Part shown: in pieces, positions 20,847 through 30,485 of the stretch
Layout: each line of letters starts with the position of its first letter
How positions within the stretch are numbered: position 1 is the first letter of the stretch
From: an uncultured Erythrobacter sp.
Lineage (GTDB): Bacteria; Pseudomonadota; Alphaproteobacteria; Sphingomonadales; Sphingomonadaceae
Direction of reading: 5' to 3'
Assembly (NCBI GenBank): GCA_947501005.1
Contig: CANMTU010000001.1
Coordinates: forward strand, 830,501 to 894,500
Length of the DNA stretch: 64,000 nucleotides
The notes under the pieces: model-generated
Databases searched by the model: none
What the model was told of the DNA's origin: nothing
The model's input: only the letters and a program-made list of their open reading frames with translations
Program-made: the position numbers and the translations under genes

Positions 20847-21989
20847 ATGTCTGATCGCATGCAGCACGCGGGCCGCCCCGTCATTTCCGCAACCGGCCTG
20901 TTCACGCCCGAGGATTCGATCTCGAACGCGGAACTGGTCGCCAGTTTCAACGACTATGTCCGCCGCGAGAATGCGCGTAACGCCGCCGGGATCGAGGCGG
21001 GCGAGGTCGAGGCGCTGACGGAAAGCTCGGTCGAGTTCATCGAGAAGGCGAGCGGGATCAAGGCGCGCCACGTCATGACCAAGGCGCCGGTGCTCGATCC
21101 CGAGATCATGGCGCCCCGCTGGGACGAACGCGGGAACGACGAGCTTTCCGTCCTCGCCGAGATCGGCGTCAAGGCGGCGCGTCAGGCGCTGGAACGGGCA
21201 GGGCGCGATGCCGCCGATGTCGACGCGGTGCTGTGCGCGGCCTCGAACATGGAGCGACCCTATCCCGCGATGGCCATCGAGATCCAGCAGGCGCTGGGCA
21301 TCGACGGGTTCGGGTTCGACATGAACGTCGCCTGCTCCTCGGCGACTTTCGGCATCCAGACGGCGGCGGACTATATCCGCGCGGGCAATGCGCGCAGCGT
21401 GCTCGTCGTCAGCCCGGAAATCACCAGCGGCCACCTCAACTGGCGCGACCGCGACAGCCATTTCATCTTCGGCGACGTCGCGACCGCCGTTCTGGTCGAG
21501 GATGCAGCGCTCGCCCCGGCGGAGCATTGGGAGATCCTCGGCACGAAGCTGAAGACGGTCTTTTCCAACAACATCCGCAACAATTTCGGCTTCCTTAACC
21601 GCGCGTCGCCCGAAGGCGTGGGCGCGGCCGACAAGCTGTTCGTCCAGGAAGGGCGCAAGGTATTCAAGGAAGTCGTGCCGATGGTGGCGCAGATGATCCT
21701 CGATGAGGCGGACCGGCTGGACATCGATCCCCAAGGGCTGCGCCGGCTCTGGCTGCACCAGGCCAATGCCGGGATGAACCGGTTGATCGCACATCGCGTG
21801 CTGGGTCACGAGGCGAATGACGATGAGAGCCCGACCGTGCTCGATACCTATGGCAATACGTCGAGCGCCGGTTCGATCATCGCCTTCCATCTGCACAGCG
21901 GCGATCTCGCGCCCGGGGATACCGGCCTGATATGCAGCTTCGGTGCGGGCTATTCCGCCGGCACCGTGTTCGTCCGGAAGGCGGGCTGA
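20847..21989 (+). CDS. Beta-ketoacyl-ACP synthase III (FabH-like)
   Basis: Cys-His-Asn triad in NVACSSATFG, LHQANAGMN, YGNTSSAG. Confidence 0.88.
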   Translation: MSDRMQHAGRPVISATGLFTPEDSISNAELVASFNDYVRRENARNAAGIEAGEVEALTESSVEFIEKASGIKARHVMTKAPVLDPEIMAPRWDERGNDELSVLAEIGVKAARQALERAGRDAADVDAVLCAASNMERPYPAMAIEIQQALGIDGFGFDMNVACSSATFGIQTAADYIRAGNARSVLVVSPEITSGHLNWRDRDSHFIFGDVATAVLVEDAALAPAEHWEILGTKLKTVFSNNIRNNFGFLNRASPEGVGAADKLFVQEGRKVFKEVVPMVAQMILDEADRLDIDPQGLRRLWLHQANAGMNRLIAHRVLGHEANDDESPTVLDTYGNTSSAGSIIAFHLHSGDLAPGDTGLICSFGAGYSAGTVFVRKAG

Positions 21990-22040
21990 GCCATGGCGGA
22001 CAGGGTTGTCCGCACCCGCGGCGGGGCCTAGGACGGGCCG

Positions 22041-22790
22041 ATGGCAGGGGAAATCTTCGACAATCGCGGACGCGGACCGGCAGGTTACATCCTACCCTCG
22101 ATCCATCCCGAGGGGCGCAAGTTCGGACTCGCCGCGCTCGGCCTGGCGGTCCTGTTCGCGCTGTTCGCGTGGGAGACGCTGGCTTGGCCAATGGCCTTTC
22201 TGGCCGTGCTGATCTTCGCCTTCTTCCGCGATCCCGAACGGGTGGTCCCGCAGGAAGACGGCGTCATCCTGTGTCCGGCCGATGGGGAGGTGAGCCAGAT
22301 CGTCGAGGTGGAACCGCCACGCGAACTCGTGATCGACGATGGCAGCATGGCGGCCGGCCTCGCGCCCGACAGGGTCGTCAGGGTCTCTATCTTCATCTCG
22401 CTGTTCGACGTGCATATCAATCGCTCGCCGGTCGCCGGCACCGTCAGCCGGGTGGTTTATATTCCGGGCCAGTTTCTCCACGCCGATGCAGACAAGGCGA
22501 GCGACGATAACGAGCGCCAGCATATCCTGATCGAGCGTAATGACGGGCTGCGCATCGGTTTCACCCAGATCGCCGGCATCGTCGCGCGGCGGATCGTGCC
22601 GTTCGTCAAACCGGGCGACATGGTCGGCCCGGGCCAGCGCGTCGGCCTGATCCGCTTCGGCAGCCGGGTCGATACGTATCTGCCCGCCGGGACCGACAGT
22701 GCGGTCATGTTGGGGCAGAAAGTCATAGCCGGCGAAACCGTGCTCGCCAGATTGGGGCAACGCCAGTTGCTCGAAGGGGTATCGCAATGA
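22041..22790 (+). CDS. psd: Phosphatidylserine decarboxylase proenzyme
   Basis: FFRDPERVVP, DVHINRSPVAG, and self-cleavage region RVGLIRFGSRVDTYLP. Confidence 0.94.
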   Translation: MAGEIFDNRGRGPAGYILPSIHPEGRKFGLAALGLAVLFALFAWETLAWPMAFLAVLIFAFFRDPERVVPQEDGVILCPADGEVSQIVEVEPPRELVIDDGSMAAGLAPDRVVRVSIFISLFDVHINRSPVAGTVSRVVYIPGQFLHADADKASDDNERQHILIERNDGLRIGFTQIAGIVARRIVPFVKPGDMVGPGQRVGLIRFGSRVDTYLPAGTDSAVMLGQKVIAGETVLARLGQRQLLEGVSQ

Positions 22791-23614
22791 ACAGACATCC
22801 GGACGAGGATCCGCACGACGACGCCATGCTGGCACGGCTCGGCCCGAAGGCGGCGGAAGACGAGCAGCCTGTCATCGGCCGGACGAGGGGGCTGTCGCTT
22901 CGCACGATGTTGCCGAACGCGGTCACCGCCGCGGCACTCTGTTCGGGGCTGACGGGCATTCGCTTCGCGATCTCGGGCGCATGGGACGCCGCCGCGGTGG
23001 CGATCATCATCGCCGGATTGCTCGACGGGGCGGACGGGCGGATCGCCCGCGCATTGAAGGCGCAGTCCCGGTTCGGTGCCGAGCTCGACAGTCTGGCCGA
23101 TTCGCTGAGCTTCGGTACCGCGCCGGCGATCATCATCTACCTCTGGTCGCTGTCCATCGAGCCGCGTCTCGGCTGGTTCGCCGCGCTGGCGCTGGCGATC
23201 TGCTGCGCGCTGCGGCTGGCCCGTTTCAACGCGCAGATCGATACCAAGGAACAACCGCACAAGTCGCTCGGCTTCCTGACCGGCGTGCCTGCACCTCTGG
23301 GGGCGGGGCTCGCATTCCTGCCGTTCTACCTGTGGCGCGCAACCGACATCGGCCTGTTCCGCGAACCGCTACTGGTCGGCATCTGGCTGGCGGTGGTCGC
23401 GGTGCTCATGATTTCGAACATGGCGACGCCAAGCTGGGGGTCGTTGCGGCCACGGCGGGGCGTGCGACTGGAATTGCTGGCGTTCGTCGGGCTGGTATCG
23501 GCTGCCCTGCTGGTGGAACCCTGGTGGACCTTGAGCGCGATCGGCGTCGGCTACCTCGTCCTGCTGCCCATTACCTTGCTGCGTTACCGCCGGATCAGGC
23601 GGCGCGCTGCCTGA
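22787..23614 (+). CDS. pssA: CDP-diacylglycerol-serine O-phosphatidyltransferase
   Basis: CDP-alcohol motif DGADGRIARALKAQSRFGAELDSLADSLSFG; 4-nt overlap with psd. Confidence 0.94.
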   Translation: MNRHPDEDPHDDAMLARLGPKAAEDEQPVIGRTRGLSLRTMLPNAVTAAALCSGLTGIRFAISGAWDAAAVAIIIAGLLDGADGRIARALKAQSRFGAELDSLADSLSFGTAPAIIIYLWSLSIEPRLGWFAALALAICCALRLARFNAQIDTKEQPHKSLGFLTGVPAPLGAGLAFLPFYLWRATDIGLFREPLLVGIWLAVVAVLMISNMATPSWGSLRPRRGVRLELLAFVGLVSAALLVEPWWTLSAIGVGYLVLLPITLLRYRRIRRRAA

Positions 23615-23822
23615 TAGCGGCGCTTGGTGCGGGCCGCGCATCGGCGGTCCGGCGAGGCGCGGCGCGCAGTTTGACCTGGGGTAGGGGTGCCAGGCCGGCG
23701 CCCGCAATTTCCTTGCGCAGATCGCCAAAAGCCAGCCAGCTGCGATACCCGCTATCTGCGAGGACCAGGAATGCGGCAAATGCGCCGAAGAGGACAAGAC
23801 CGAAAGCAAGAGTGGCCAGCAT
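23595..23822 (-). CDS. Small single-pass membrane protein, putative SOS-regulated (75 aa)
   Basis: MLATLAFGLVLFGAFAAFLVLADSGYRSW... N-terminal TM helix with basic/Ala/Pro tail; SD-like AAGGA upstream; LexA-box promoter upstream. Confidence 0.7.
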   Translation of the reverse strand: MLATLAFGLVLFGAFAAFLVLADSGYRSWLAFGDLRKEIAGAGLAPLPQVKLRAAPRRTADARPAPSAAIRQRAA

Positions 23823-23872
23823 CTGAAATTCCTTCAAACCCGAACGCTGCCTGTTGACAAGTCCGGCAATCG

Positions 23873-23882
23873 TTGTGGATAA
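23873..23882 (-). promoter_or_regulatory. DnaA box (consensus TTATCCACAA)
   Basis: + strand TTGTGGATAA = reverse complement of TTATCCACAA. Confidence 0.55.
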
Positions 23883-23901
23883 CTTGCGGTGATCAGGGAA
23901 T

Positions 23902-23946
23902 GTTCCCGACAAGTTCCATTGTTCCTCTTTTGTTCTTCGCCGTCAA
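23902..23946 (-). promoter_or_regulatory. SOS promoter: -35 TTGACG, 17-nt spacer, -10 AACAAT, overlain by two GAAC-N7-GAAC LexA boxes
   Basis: On minus strand: TTGACG (23946-23941), GAACAAAAGAGGAAC (23935-23921), AACAAT (23923-23918), GAACTTGTCGGGAAC (23916-23902). Confidence 0.75.
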
Positions 23947-24168
23947 GCAGTTTGCACGACAGGGCGTGTGAAACTCGGGACTAAATTATCGGTGGCGTCA
24001 TATGCGAATTTGCAGTAGAGGGCGTCCGCCTCGCATTCCGGGTGCCGAACCGGCAGCTGGAGAGAGGCAAATCCACATGGAAGGCGCTCATACCGGTGCC
24101 CGACCCGCGGGACGCTCCGCATTTCGGGTTCCAGCTTTCCAGAGGCATAACCGGAAAGGAATTGAATT

Positions 24169-24918
24169 ATGGCGGCACCTACCGTCACGATGCAGGAATT
24201 GATCGAGGCCGGCGCACATTTCGGCCACCAGACCCACCGCTGGAACCCGCGCATGAAGCCGTACATCTTTGGCGCGCGCAACGGCGTCCACATTCTCGAC
24301 CTGTCGCAGACCGTACCGCTGTTCGCGCGCGCGCTTGACTTCGTCGCGCAGACCGCGCGTTCGGGCGGCAAGGTCCTGTTCGTCGGCACCAAGCGGCAGG
24401 CGCAGGACGCGATCCGCGAAGCTGCGCTGGCTTCGGGTCAACACTTCGTCAACCATCGCTGGCTGGGCGGCATGCTCACCAACTGGAAGACGATCAGCCA
24501 GTCGATCAAGCGCCTGAAGACGCTTGAGGAACAGCTGTCGACCGACACGGGCGGCCTGACGAAGAAGGAAGTCCTCCAGCTGACGCGCGAGCGTGACAAG
24601 CTCGAAATGTCGCTCGGCGGTATCCGCGACATGGGCGGCATTCCCGACGTGATGTTCGTGATCGACGCGAACAAGGAAGACCTCGCGATCAAGGAAGCCA
24701 ACGTGCTTGGCATCCCGGTGGTCGCGGTGCTCGACACCAATGTCGATCCCAGCGGCATCGCTTTTCCGATCCCCGGCAACGACGACGCCGCCCGCGCGGT
24801 GAAGCTGTATTGCGACGCGATCGGCCAGGCCGCGCGTTCGGGCCGCGGCGAAGCGGCCGGCGATTCGGGCCAGGACGTCGGTGCGATGGAAAATCCGCCG
24901 GAAGAAGCTGCCGCCTGA
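24169..24918 (+). CDS. rpsB: 30S ribosomal protein S2
   Basis: [35 protein letters not shown]. Confidence 0.98.
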   Translation: MAAPTVTMQELIEAGAHFGHQTHRWNPRMKPYIFGARNGVHILDLSQTVPLFARALDFVAQTARSGGKVLFVGTKRQAQDAIREAALASGQHFVNHRWLGGMLTNWKTISQSIKRLKTLEEQLSTDTGGLTKKEVLQLTRERDKLEMSLGGIRDMGGIPDVMFVIDANKEDLAIKEANVLGIPVVAVLDTNVDPSGIAFPIPGNDDAARAVKLYCDAIGQAARSGRGEAAGDSGQDVGAMENPPEEAAA

Positions 24919-25020
24919 TCAGGGCCGGGCGCGTCATGCGCCCGTCTTTTCCAATTGCCATACACCGGGTCGCGCCAGCCGCTGACCCGGTGTCGGCATG
25001 CAAACCCAACGAAGGAATTC

Positions 25021-25947
25021 ATGATGGCTGCATTCACTGCCGCTGACGTAAAGGCCCTGCGCGAGAAGACCGGCGCGGGCATGATGGACGCCAAGAAGGC
25101 GCTCGAAGGTTCGAACGGCGATATCGAGGCTGCGGTCGACGCACTGCGCGCCAAGGGTCTCGCCACCGCCCAGAAGAAGTCGAGCCGCACCGCCGCCGAA
25201 GGTCTCGTCGGCCTCGCCGTCGAAGGCACCAAGGGCGTGGCCGTCGAAGTGAACTCGGAAACCGATTTCGTCGCCAAGAACGACCGGTTCCAGGATTTCG
25301 TCCGCAAGGTCACGCAAACGGCGCTCAACACGGGCGACGATGTCGAGGCGCTGAAGAACGCCGACTACCCCGAAGGCGGCAGCGTGTCCGACAAGCTGAC
25401 CGACAATGTGGCGACCATCGGCGAGAACCAGCAGATTCGCCGGATCAAGACCGTTTCGGTCAAGAATGGCGCGATCGTGCCCTACATGCACAATGCCGTG
25501 GCCCCCGATCTCGGCAAGATCGGCGTGCTCGTCGCGCTCGAGAGCGAAGGCGATACCGCAAAGCTTGAAGAACTGGGCAAGAAGCTCGGCATGCACATCG
25601 CCGCCGCCTTCCCGCAGGCGCTCACCGCCGAAGGCCTCGATGCCGACGTGATCGAGCGCGAGCGGGCGATCGCACGCGAGAAGGCCGCCGAAAGCGGCAA
25701 GCCCGAAAACGTGCAGGAAAAGATGGTCGAAGGCGCGGTCGGCAAATACGCCAAGGAAAACGCGCTGCTTAGCCAGGTCTACGTGATCGACAACAAGACG
25801 CCGATCGCACAAGTGGTCGAGCAGGCGGGCAAGGATATCGGCGCGAAGGTCGAACTGGTGGACTATGTCCGCTTCCAGCTCGGCGAAGGCATCGAGAAGG
25901 AAGAGAGCGACTTCGCCGCCGAAGTCGCGGCCACGCGCGGCGCCTGA
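25021..25947 (+). CDS. tsf: Elongation factor Ts
   Basis: [46 protein letters not shown]. Confidence 0.98.
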   Translation: MMAAFTAADVKALREKTGAGMMDAKKALEGSNGDIEAAVDALRAKGLATAQKKSSRTAAEGLVGLAVEGTKGVAVEVNSETDFVAKNDRFQDFVRKVTQTALNTGDDVEALKNADYPEGGSVSDKLTDNVATIGENQQIRRIKTVSVKNGAIVPYMHNAVAPDLGKIGVLVALESEGDTAKLEELGKKLGMHIAAAFPQALTAEGLDADVIERERAIAREKAAESGKPENVQEKMVEGAVGKYAKENALLSQVYVIDNKTPIAQVVEQAGKDIGAKVELVDYVRFQLGEGIEKEESDFAAEVAATRGA

Positions 25948-25971
25948 GGGCGATCCTCTCCAACCTTATCA

Positions 25972-26008
25972 GGGGCCGCCGGACCCAGGTTCGGCGGCCG
26001 CTTTCGTT
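25972..26008 (+). terminator. Terminator after tsf
   Basis: GGCCGCCG-gacccaggtt-CGGCGGCC followed by a T-rich stretch. Confidence 0.7.
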
Positions 26009-26215
26009 TGCGGCAGGAGAATGATCAGCCAGATCCCGGAAGGGGCAAAAGCGTAAACCAGTTGCCTGACGCCCGATCCGACTCGGACAATCCTGGTATC
26101 CGACCTCTCGTGCACCGGGTCGTCTTGCCCGATGCATCGACCAAATCCGTCCGGCAATCCTCGGAACATCGAACCGCGCGCCTCATTGCGCAAAGGTACG
26201 ATACGGAGATAGCTG

Positions 26216-26455
26216 ATGACCCGATTGCCAATTCTTGCCGCCATTCCCCTGGCCCTGTCCCTTACCGCCTGCGGCGAACCGCTCGACGGGGGTGATACCG
26301 TCGAGATCGAGGAGGGTGCGACGGTCACGGGTGAGCAGGGCTCCAGCCCAACGGGCGTGAACCCCGCCGAAGACGGAATGCTGCAGACCGAGCCGGAAAG
26401 CGTCGCCACCGAATCGCCCGCACCGATGGAAGGCGAAGCCGCGACCGAATATTAA
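26216..26455 (+). CDS. Small acidic lipoprotein, unknown function
   Basis: Signal peptide with lipobox LTAC; acidic low-complexity mature region. Confidence 0.65.
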   Translation: MTRLPILAAIPLALSLTACGEPLDGGDTVEIEEGATVTGEQGSSPTGVNPAEDGMLQTEPESVATESPAPMEGEAATEY

Positions 26456-26593
26456 GTCGCACCTTGGTGCGGCGAACACGGGGCAGGGGCGGGTCGGGGC
26501 CATGCGGTGCCGGCGCGCCCTTTCCCTTTGCACGACAAACCCTTCGCCGCTAAGCAGCCGCCACCCCTCGACCTGCCTGGATTCCGTCTCCTC

Positions 26594-27319
26594 ATGACCC
26601 TCCCCAAGATGAACCGCGTCCTCCTGAAATTGTCGGGCGAGGTGTTGATGGGGGATCAGCCGTTCGGGATCGACCCGGCCTTCGTCAACGAACTGGCGCA
26701 GGAGGTGAAGACGGCAAAGGAAACGGGGCTGGAGATCTGCCTCGTCATCGGCGGCGGCAACATCTTTCGCGGCATGGCCGGCGCGGCGCAGGGGATGGAC
26801 CGTGCGCAAGCCGATTACATGGGCATGCTGGCGACGGTGAAGAACGCGCTGGCCATGCAGAGCGCGCTCGAACAGATCGGCGTGCCGACCCGGGTACAGT
26901 CCGCCATCCAGATGGACCAGGTGTGCGAACCGGTCATTCGCCGGCGAGCCGAACGACATCTCGAGAAGGGCCGGATCGTGATCTTTGCCGCAGGTGTCGG
27001 CGCGCCTTATTTCACCACCGATACCGGCGCGGCGCTGCGCGCGGCGGAAATGAAATGCGACGTCCTGCTCAAGGGCACCAGCGTCGACGGCGTGTATGAC
27101 AGCGATCCCAAGAAGAACGCGGATGCGAAACGTTTCGAATCCGTGACATACGACCGTGTCCTTGCCGACAATCTCAAGGTGATGGATGCCACCGCCGTGG
27201 CGCTGTGCCGCGATAACGCCATTCCGATCCTCGTCTTCTCGATCCGCGAGAAGGGCAATCTTGCCCGGGTGCTTGCGGGCAAGGGCATTCAGACGATAGT
27301 GCAGAACGAAACGAATTGA
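26594..27319 (+). CDS. pyrH: UMP kinase
   Basis: [37 protein letters not shown]. Confidence 0.97.
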   Translation: MTLPKMNRVLLKLSGEVLMGDQPFGIDPAFVNELAQEVKTAKETGLEICLVIGGGNIFRGMAGAAQGMDRAQADYMGMLATVKNALAMQSALEQIGVPTRVQSAIQMDQVCEPVIRRRAERHLEKGRIVIFAAGVGAPYFTTDTGAALRAAEMKCDVLLKGTSVDGVYDSDPKKNADAKRFESVTYDRVLADNLKVMDATAVALCRDNAIPILVFSIREKGNLARVLAGKGIQTIVQNETN

Positions 27320-27332
27320 GAGGGAGCCGATC

Positions 27333-27890
27333 ATGGCGAAATACGACAAGGCCGATATCGAGCGGCGGATGAACGGGGCGGTCGAAAGCCTCAAGAGCGA
27401 TCTTTCGGGTCTGCGCACGGGCCGCGCCAACACCAGTCTGCTCGATCCCGTCGCGGTCGAGGTCTATGGCGCGATGATGCCGCTCAACCAGGTGGCGACC
27501 GTCTCGGCGCCGGAACCGCGCATGCTCAGCGTGCAGGTGTGGGACAAGGCGAATGTCAGCGCGGTCGAACGGGGCATCGCCAAGGCCAATCTCGGCCTCA
27601 ATCCCATTCAGGACGGGCAGACCATCCGCCTGCCCATGCCCGACCTCACGCAGGACCGGCGCAAGGATCTTGCCAAGCTCGCCGGAGAGTATGGCGAGAA
27701 GGGCAAGATCGCCATTCGCAACGTCCGGCGCGACGGGATGGAGGCGCTGAAGGACGACGAGAAGGCCAAGGACATTTCCGAGGACGATCGCAAGCGCTCC
27801 GAGGACGAGGTCCAGAAGCTGACCGACAAATACGTGGCCGAAACCGATACGGCGGTGGAAAAGAAGGTTCAGGAAATCCTCACCCAGTGA
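27333..27890 (+). CDS. frr: Ribosome recycling factor
   Basis: LSGLRTGRANTSLLDPVAVEVYG, QTIRLPMPDLTQDRRKDLAK. Confidence 0.98.
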   Translation: MAKYDKADIERRMNGAVESLKSDLSGLRTGRANTSLLDPVAVEVYGAMMPLNQVATVSAPEPRMLSVQVWDKANVSAVERGIAKANLGLNPIQDGQTIRLPMPDLTQDRRKDLAKLAGEYGEKGKIAIRNVRRDGMEALKDDEKAKDISEDDRKRSEDEVQKLTDKYVAETDTAVEKKVQEILTQ

Positions 27891-27893
27891 GGC

Positions 27894-28601
27894 GTGCCGC
27901 AATTCCCACGAATGGCAGAGCCAATGGCCGAAGGTAGGGCCCGCCACGTCGCCATCATCATGGACGGCAACGGACGCTGGGCGAAGAAACGTCATCTGCC
28001 CCGGGTGATGGGGCATCGCAAGGGCGTCGAGGCGGTGCGGGCGCTGGTGCGGTCGCTCCAGTCGATCGATCTCGAATGCCTCACCCTCTACGCCTTCAGC
28101 TCGGAAAACTGGAAGCGGCCGGAGGACGAGGTCGACGACCTGATGGAGCTGATGCGGCGGTTCATCAAATCCGACCTTCCCGAATTCATCGAACACAATG
28201 TCCGCCTGAAGATTATCGGGGACTGGCAGTCGCTTGCCCCCGATATCGTCGAAATGCTCGAAGATGCGCTGCGCAGGACCGAGAACGGCACCCGAACCCT
28301 GGCGGTCGCGTTGAATTACGGTGCGCAGGCGGAGATCGTCGCGGCGGCCCGGGCGGCGGCGGCCGGCGGCGAGATCACCGAGCGCAGCCTTGCCCAGCAC
28401 CTCTACACCGCCGACCTGCCGCCGCTCGACCTGCTGGTCCGTACCAGCGGCGAGGTACGGCTGTCGAACTTCCTGCTGTGGCAGGCGGCCTATGCCGAGA
28501 TGCTGTTCACTGAAGTTCTGTGGCCGGATTACACGCCCGATCACCTGAGAGAGGCGCTCGACCATTTCTCGCGGCGGGAGCGGCGCTTTGGCGGACGATG
28601 A
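27894..28601 (+). CDS. uppS: Undecaprenyl diphosphate synthase
   Basis: HVAIIMDGNGRWAKKR, LTLYAFSSENWKRP, RTSGEVRLSNFLLWQ; start could be 27894 (GTG), 27912 or 27924. Confidence 0.95.
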   Translation: MPQFPRMAEPMAEGRARHVAIIMDGNGRWAKKRHLPRVMGHRKGVEAVRALVRSLQSIDLECLTLYAFSSENWKRPEDEVDDLMELMRRFIKSDLPEFIEHNVRLKIIGDWQSLAPDIVEMLEDALRRTENGTRTLAVALNYGAQAEIVAAARAAAAGGEITERSLAQHLYTADLPPLDLLVRTSGEVRLSNFLLWQAAYAEMLFTEVLWPDYTPDHLREALDHFSRRERRFGGR

Positions 28602-29337
28602 GGCAGATGCCCCGCCGCGTAAGCGCGACCGGCTGAAGGAACGGGCCAAACGTTACGTCCGCGTTCCGTTTGCCGTCCGCACCTCCGACCTGCCCAAGCG
28701 GGTCGCCTCGGCCCTGGTGATGCTGGCCATTGCCGGTGCGGCCCTGTGGGCTGGCGGGATATGGCTGCGGGGGCTGATCGTCCTCGTCGCCCTGGGAACC
28801 TATGCCGAGTTCGCCCGGCTGATCTGGCGCGCGACGGCAAACGCCGTGTGGCGGATCGCCGGTCTTGCCGCGGGGCTGATCTATATCGGCGTGGCCGGCC
28901 TGTTCCTGACCGCTTTTCCGCTTCCCGTGATCGCGGGCGTCGTGGGTGCGGTGATCTTCGTCGACAGTTTCGCCTACGGCTTCGGGCGCACGCTCGGCGG
29001 GCCGAAGATTGCCCCCCGGGTCAGCCCGTCGAAGACCTGGGCGGGCCTTCTTGGCGGGATCGTCGGGGCAAGCCTGTGGGCCTTCATCTGGCTGAACTGG
29101 CTGGCGTTTCCTCCGGGGATCGGTGTTACGGTGCCCGTCTTTCCGTTGATCGCGGTCGGGGCGATCGTCGCCGTCGCCGCGCAGTCGGGCGATTTTTTCG
29201 AAAGCTGGCTCAAACGCAAGGCCCACATGAAGGACAGTTCCAATCTCATTCCCGGCCATGGCGGCATTTTCGACCGGACCGACGGGCTTATCCCGGTAAT
29301 CCTTCTTGCCGGCCTGTTCGTGGCCTTGCCGGCATGA
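28588..29337 (+). CDS. cdsA: Phosphatidate cytidylyltransferase (TTG start likely)
   Basis: SPSKTWAGLLGGIVGA and IPGHGGIFDRTDGLIPV. Confidence 0.93.
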   Translation: MADDEADAPPRKRDRLKERAKRYVRVPFAVRTSDLPKRVASALVMLAIAGAALWAGGIWLRGLIVLVALGTYAEFARLIWRATANAVWRIAGLAAGLIYIGVAGLFLTAFPLPVIAGVVGAVIFVDSFAYGFGRTLGGPKIAPRVSPSKTWAGLLGGIVGASLWAFIWLNWLAFPPGIGVTVPVFPLIAVGAIVAVAAQSGDFFESWLKRKAHMKDSSNLIPGHGGIFDRTDGLIPVILLAGLFVALPA

Positions 29338-30485
29338 GCCGGAGCATCACCATTCTGGGCGCGACGGGTTCGGTCGGCAGTTCGACGCTCGATCTCGTCC
29401 GCCGCAACCGCGATGCCTGGCAGGTTCGCGCACTGACCGCGAACACCGACGTGGAGGGGTTGGCAAGCCTGGCGCGCGAGTTCGGGGCGGAATTGGCCGT
29501 GATCGCGGAGGACACACGCCTCGCCGATCTGCAACAGGCATTGGCGGGCAGCGGGATCGAGGCGGCCGCCGGCAGGGCGGCGCTGTGCGAAGCCGCGGCC
29601 CGCCCTGCCGACATCACGATGGCCGCGATCGTCGGCTGCGCCGGCCTCGGCCCCGTCATGGCCGCGATCGAGCGCGGCGGCACGGTTGCCCTCGCCAACA
29701 AGGAGGCGCTGGTCTCGGCTGGCGAGGTGATGACGGCGGCGGTCGAGAAGCATGGCGCCACGCTGCTCCCCGTCGATTCGGAGCATAATGCGATCTTCCA
29801 GTGCCTCGAAGGCGGGCGGATCGAGGATGTGCGCTGGATCACCCTCACGGCGAGCGGCGGGCCGCTGCGTACGGTCGCTGATCTGTCCGCCGTCACGCCT
29901 GCCCAAGCGGTCGCCCATCCCAATTGGGACATGGGCGCCAAGATCAGCGTCGACAGTGCGACGATGTTCAACAAGGGCCTCGAACTGATCGAGGCGCATC
30001 ACCTGTTCCCGGTCGGCCTCGACAGGATTCGCATCGTTGTGCATCCGCAAAGCGTCATTCATTCGATGGTGGAGTATCGCGACGGATCGACACTGGCGCA
30101 ACTCGGGCCATCCGACATGCGCGTGCCGATCGCCTCGTGCCTCGCCTGGCCGGAACGGATGGAGACGCCATGCGCCCCGCTCGACCTGCCGAAATTGGGC
30201 GAACTCAGCTTCTTCGAACCGGACGAGGGGCGCTTTCCCGCCACCCGGCTGGCGCGCGAGGCGGCGGCGGAGGGCGGGGCGGCCCCGGCAGTCCTCAACG
30301 CCGCCAACGAGGTCGCGGTGGCGGCGTTTCTGGCAGGCAACCTGCCGTTCACCCGTATCGCGGTACTGGTGGAAGACGTGCTGACCCGCGGCAACCGGCC
30401 GCCGGCGCCCCAATCGCTCGACGACGTGCTGCAGATCGATGCGGCGGCGCGGCGCCGGGCCGCGGAATACCTGGAGACCGCCTGA
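29334..30485 (+). CDS. dxr: 1-deoxy-D-xylulose 5-phosphate reductoisomerase
   Basis: ITILGATGSVGSSTLDLV, LPVDSEHNAIFQCL, SGGPLR, VHPQSVIHSMV. Confidence 0.97.
   Translation: MSRSITILGATGSVGSSTLDLVRRNRDAWQVRALTANTDVEGLASLAREFGAELAVIAEDTRLADLQQALAGSGIEAAAGRAALCEAAARPADITMAAIVGCAGLGPVMAAIERGGTVALANKEALVSAGEVMTAAVEKHGATLLPVDSEHNAIFQCLEGGRIEDVRWITLTASGGPLRTVADLSAVTPAQAVAHPNWDMGAKISVDSATMFNKGLELIEAHHLFPVGLDRIRIVVHPQSVIHSMVEYRDGSTLAQLGPSDMRVPIASCLAWPERMETPCAPLDLPKLGELSFFEPDEGRFPATRLAREAAAEGGAAPAVLNAANEVAVAAFLAGNLPFTRIAVLVEDVLTRGNRPPAPQSLDDVLQIDAAARRRAAEYLETA

Noticed and set aside
19740-21896. 718-aa minus ORF that would fuse rlmB to an N-terminal extension
   Set aside because: The extension runs across the tRNA-Tyr gene and antisense to the FabH-like gene; true start is MAKGERKRAL at 20540
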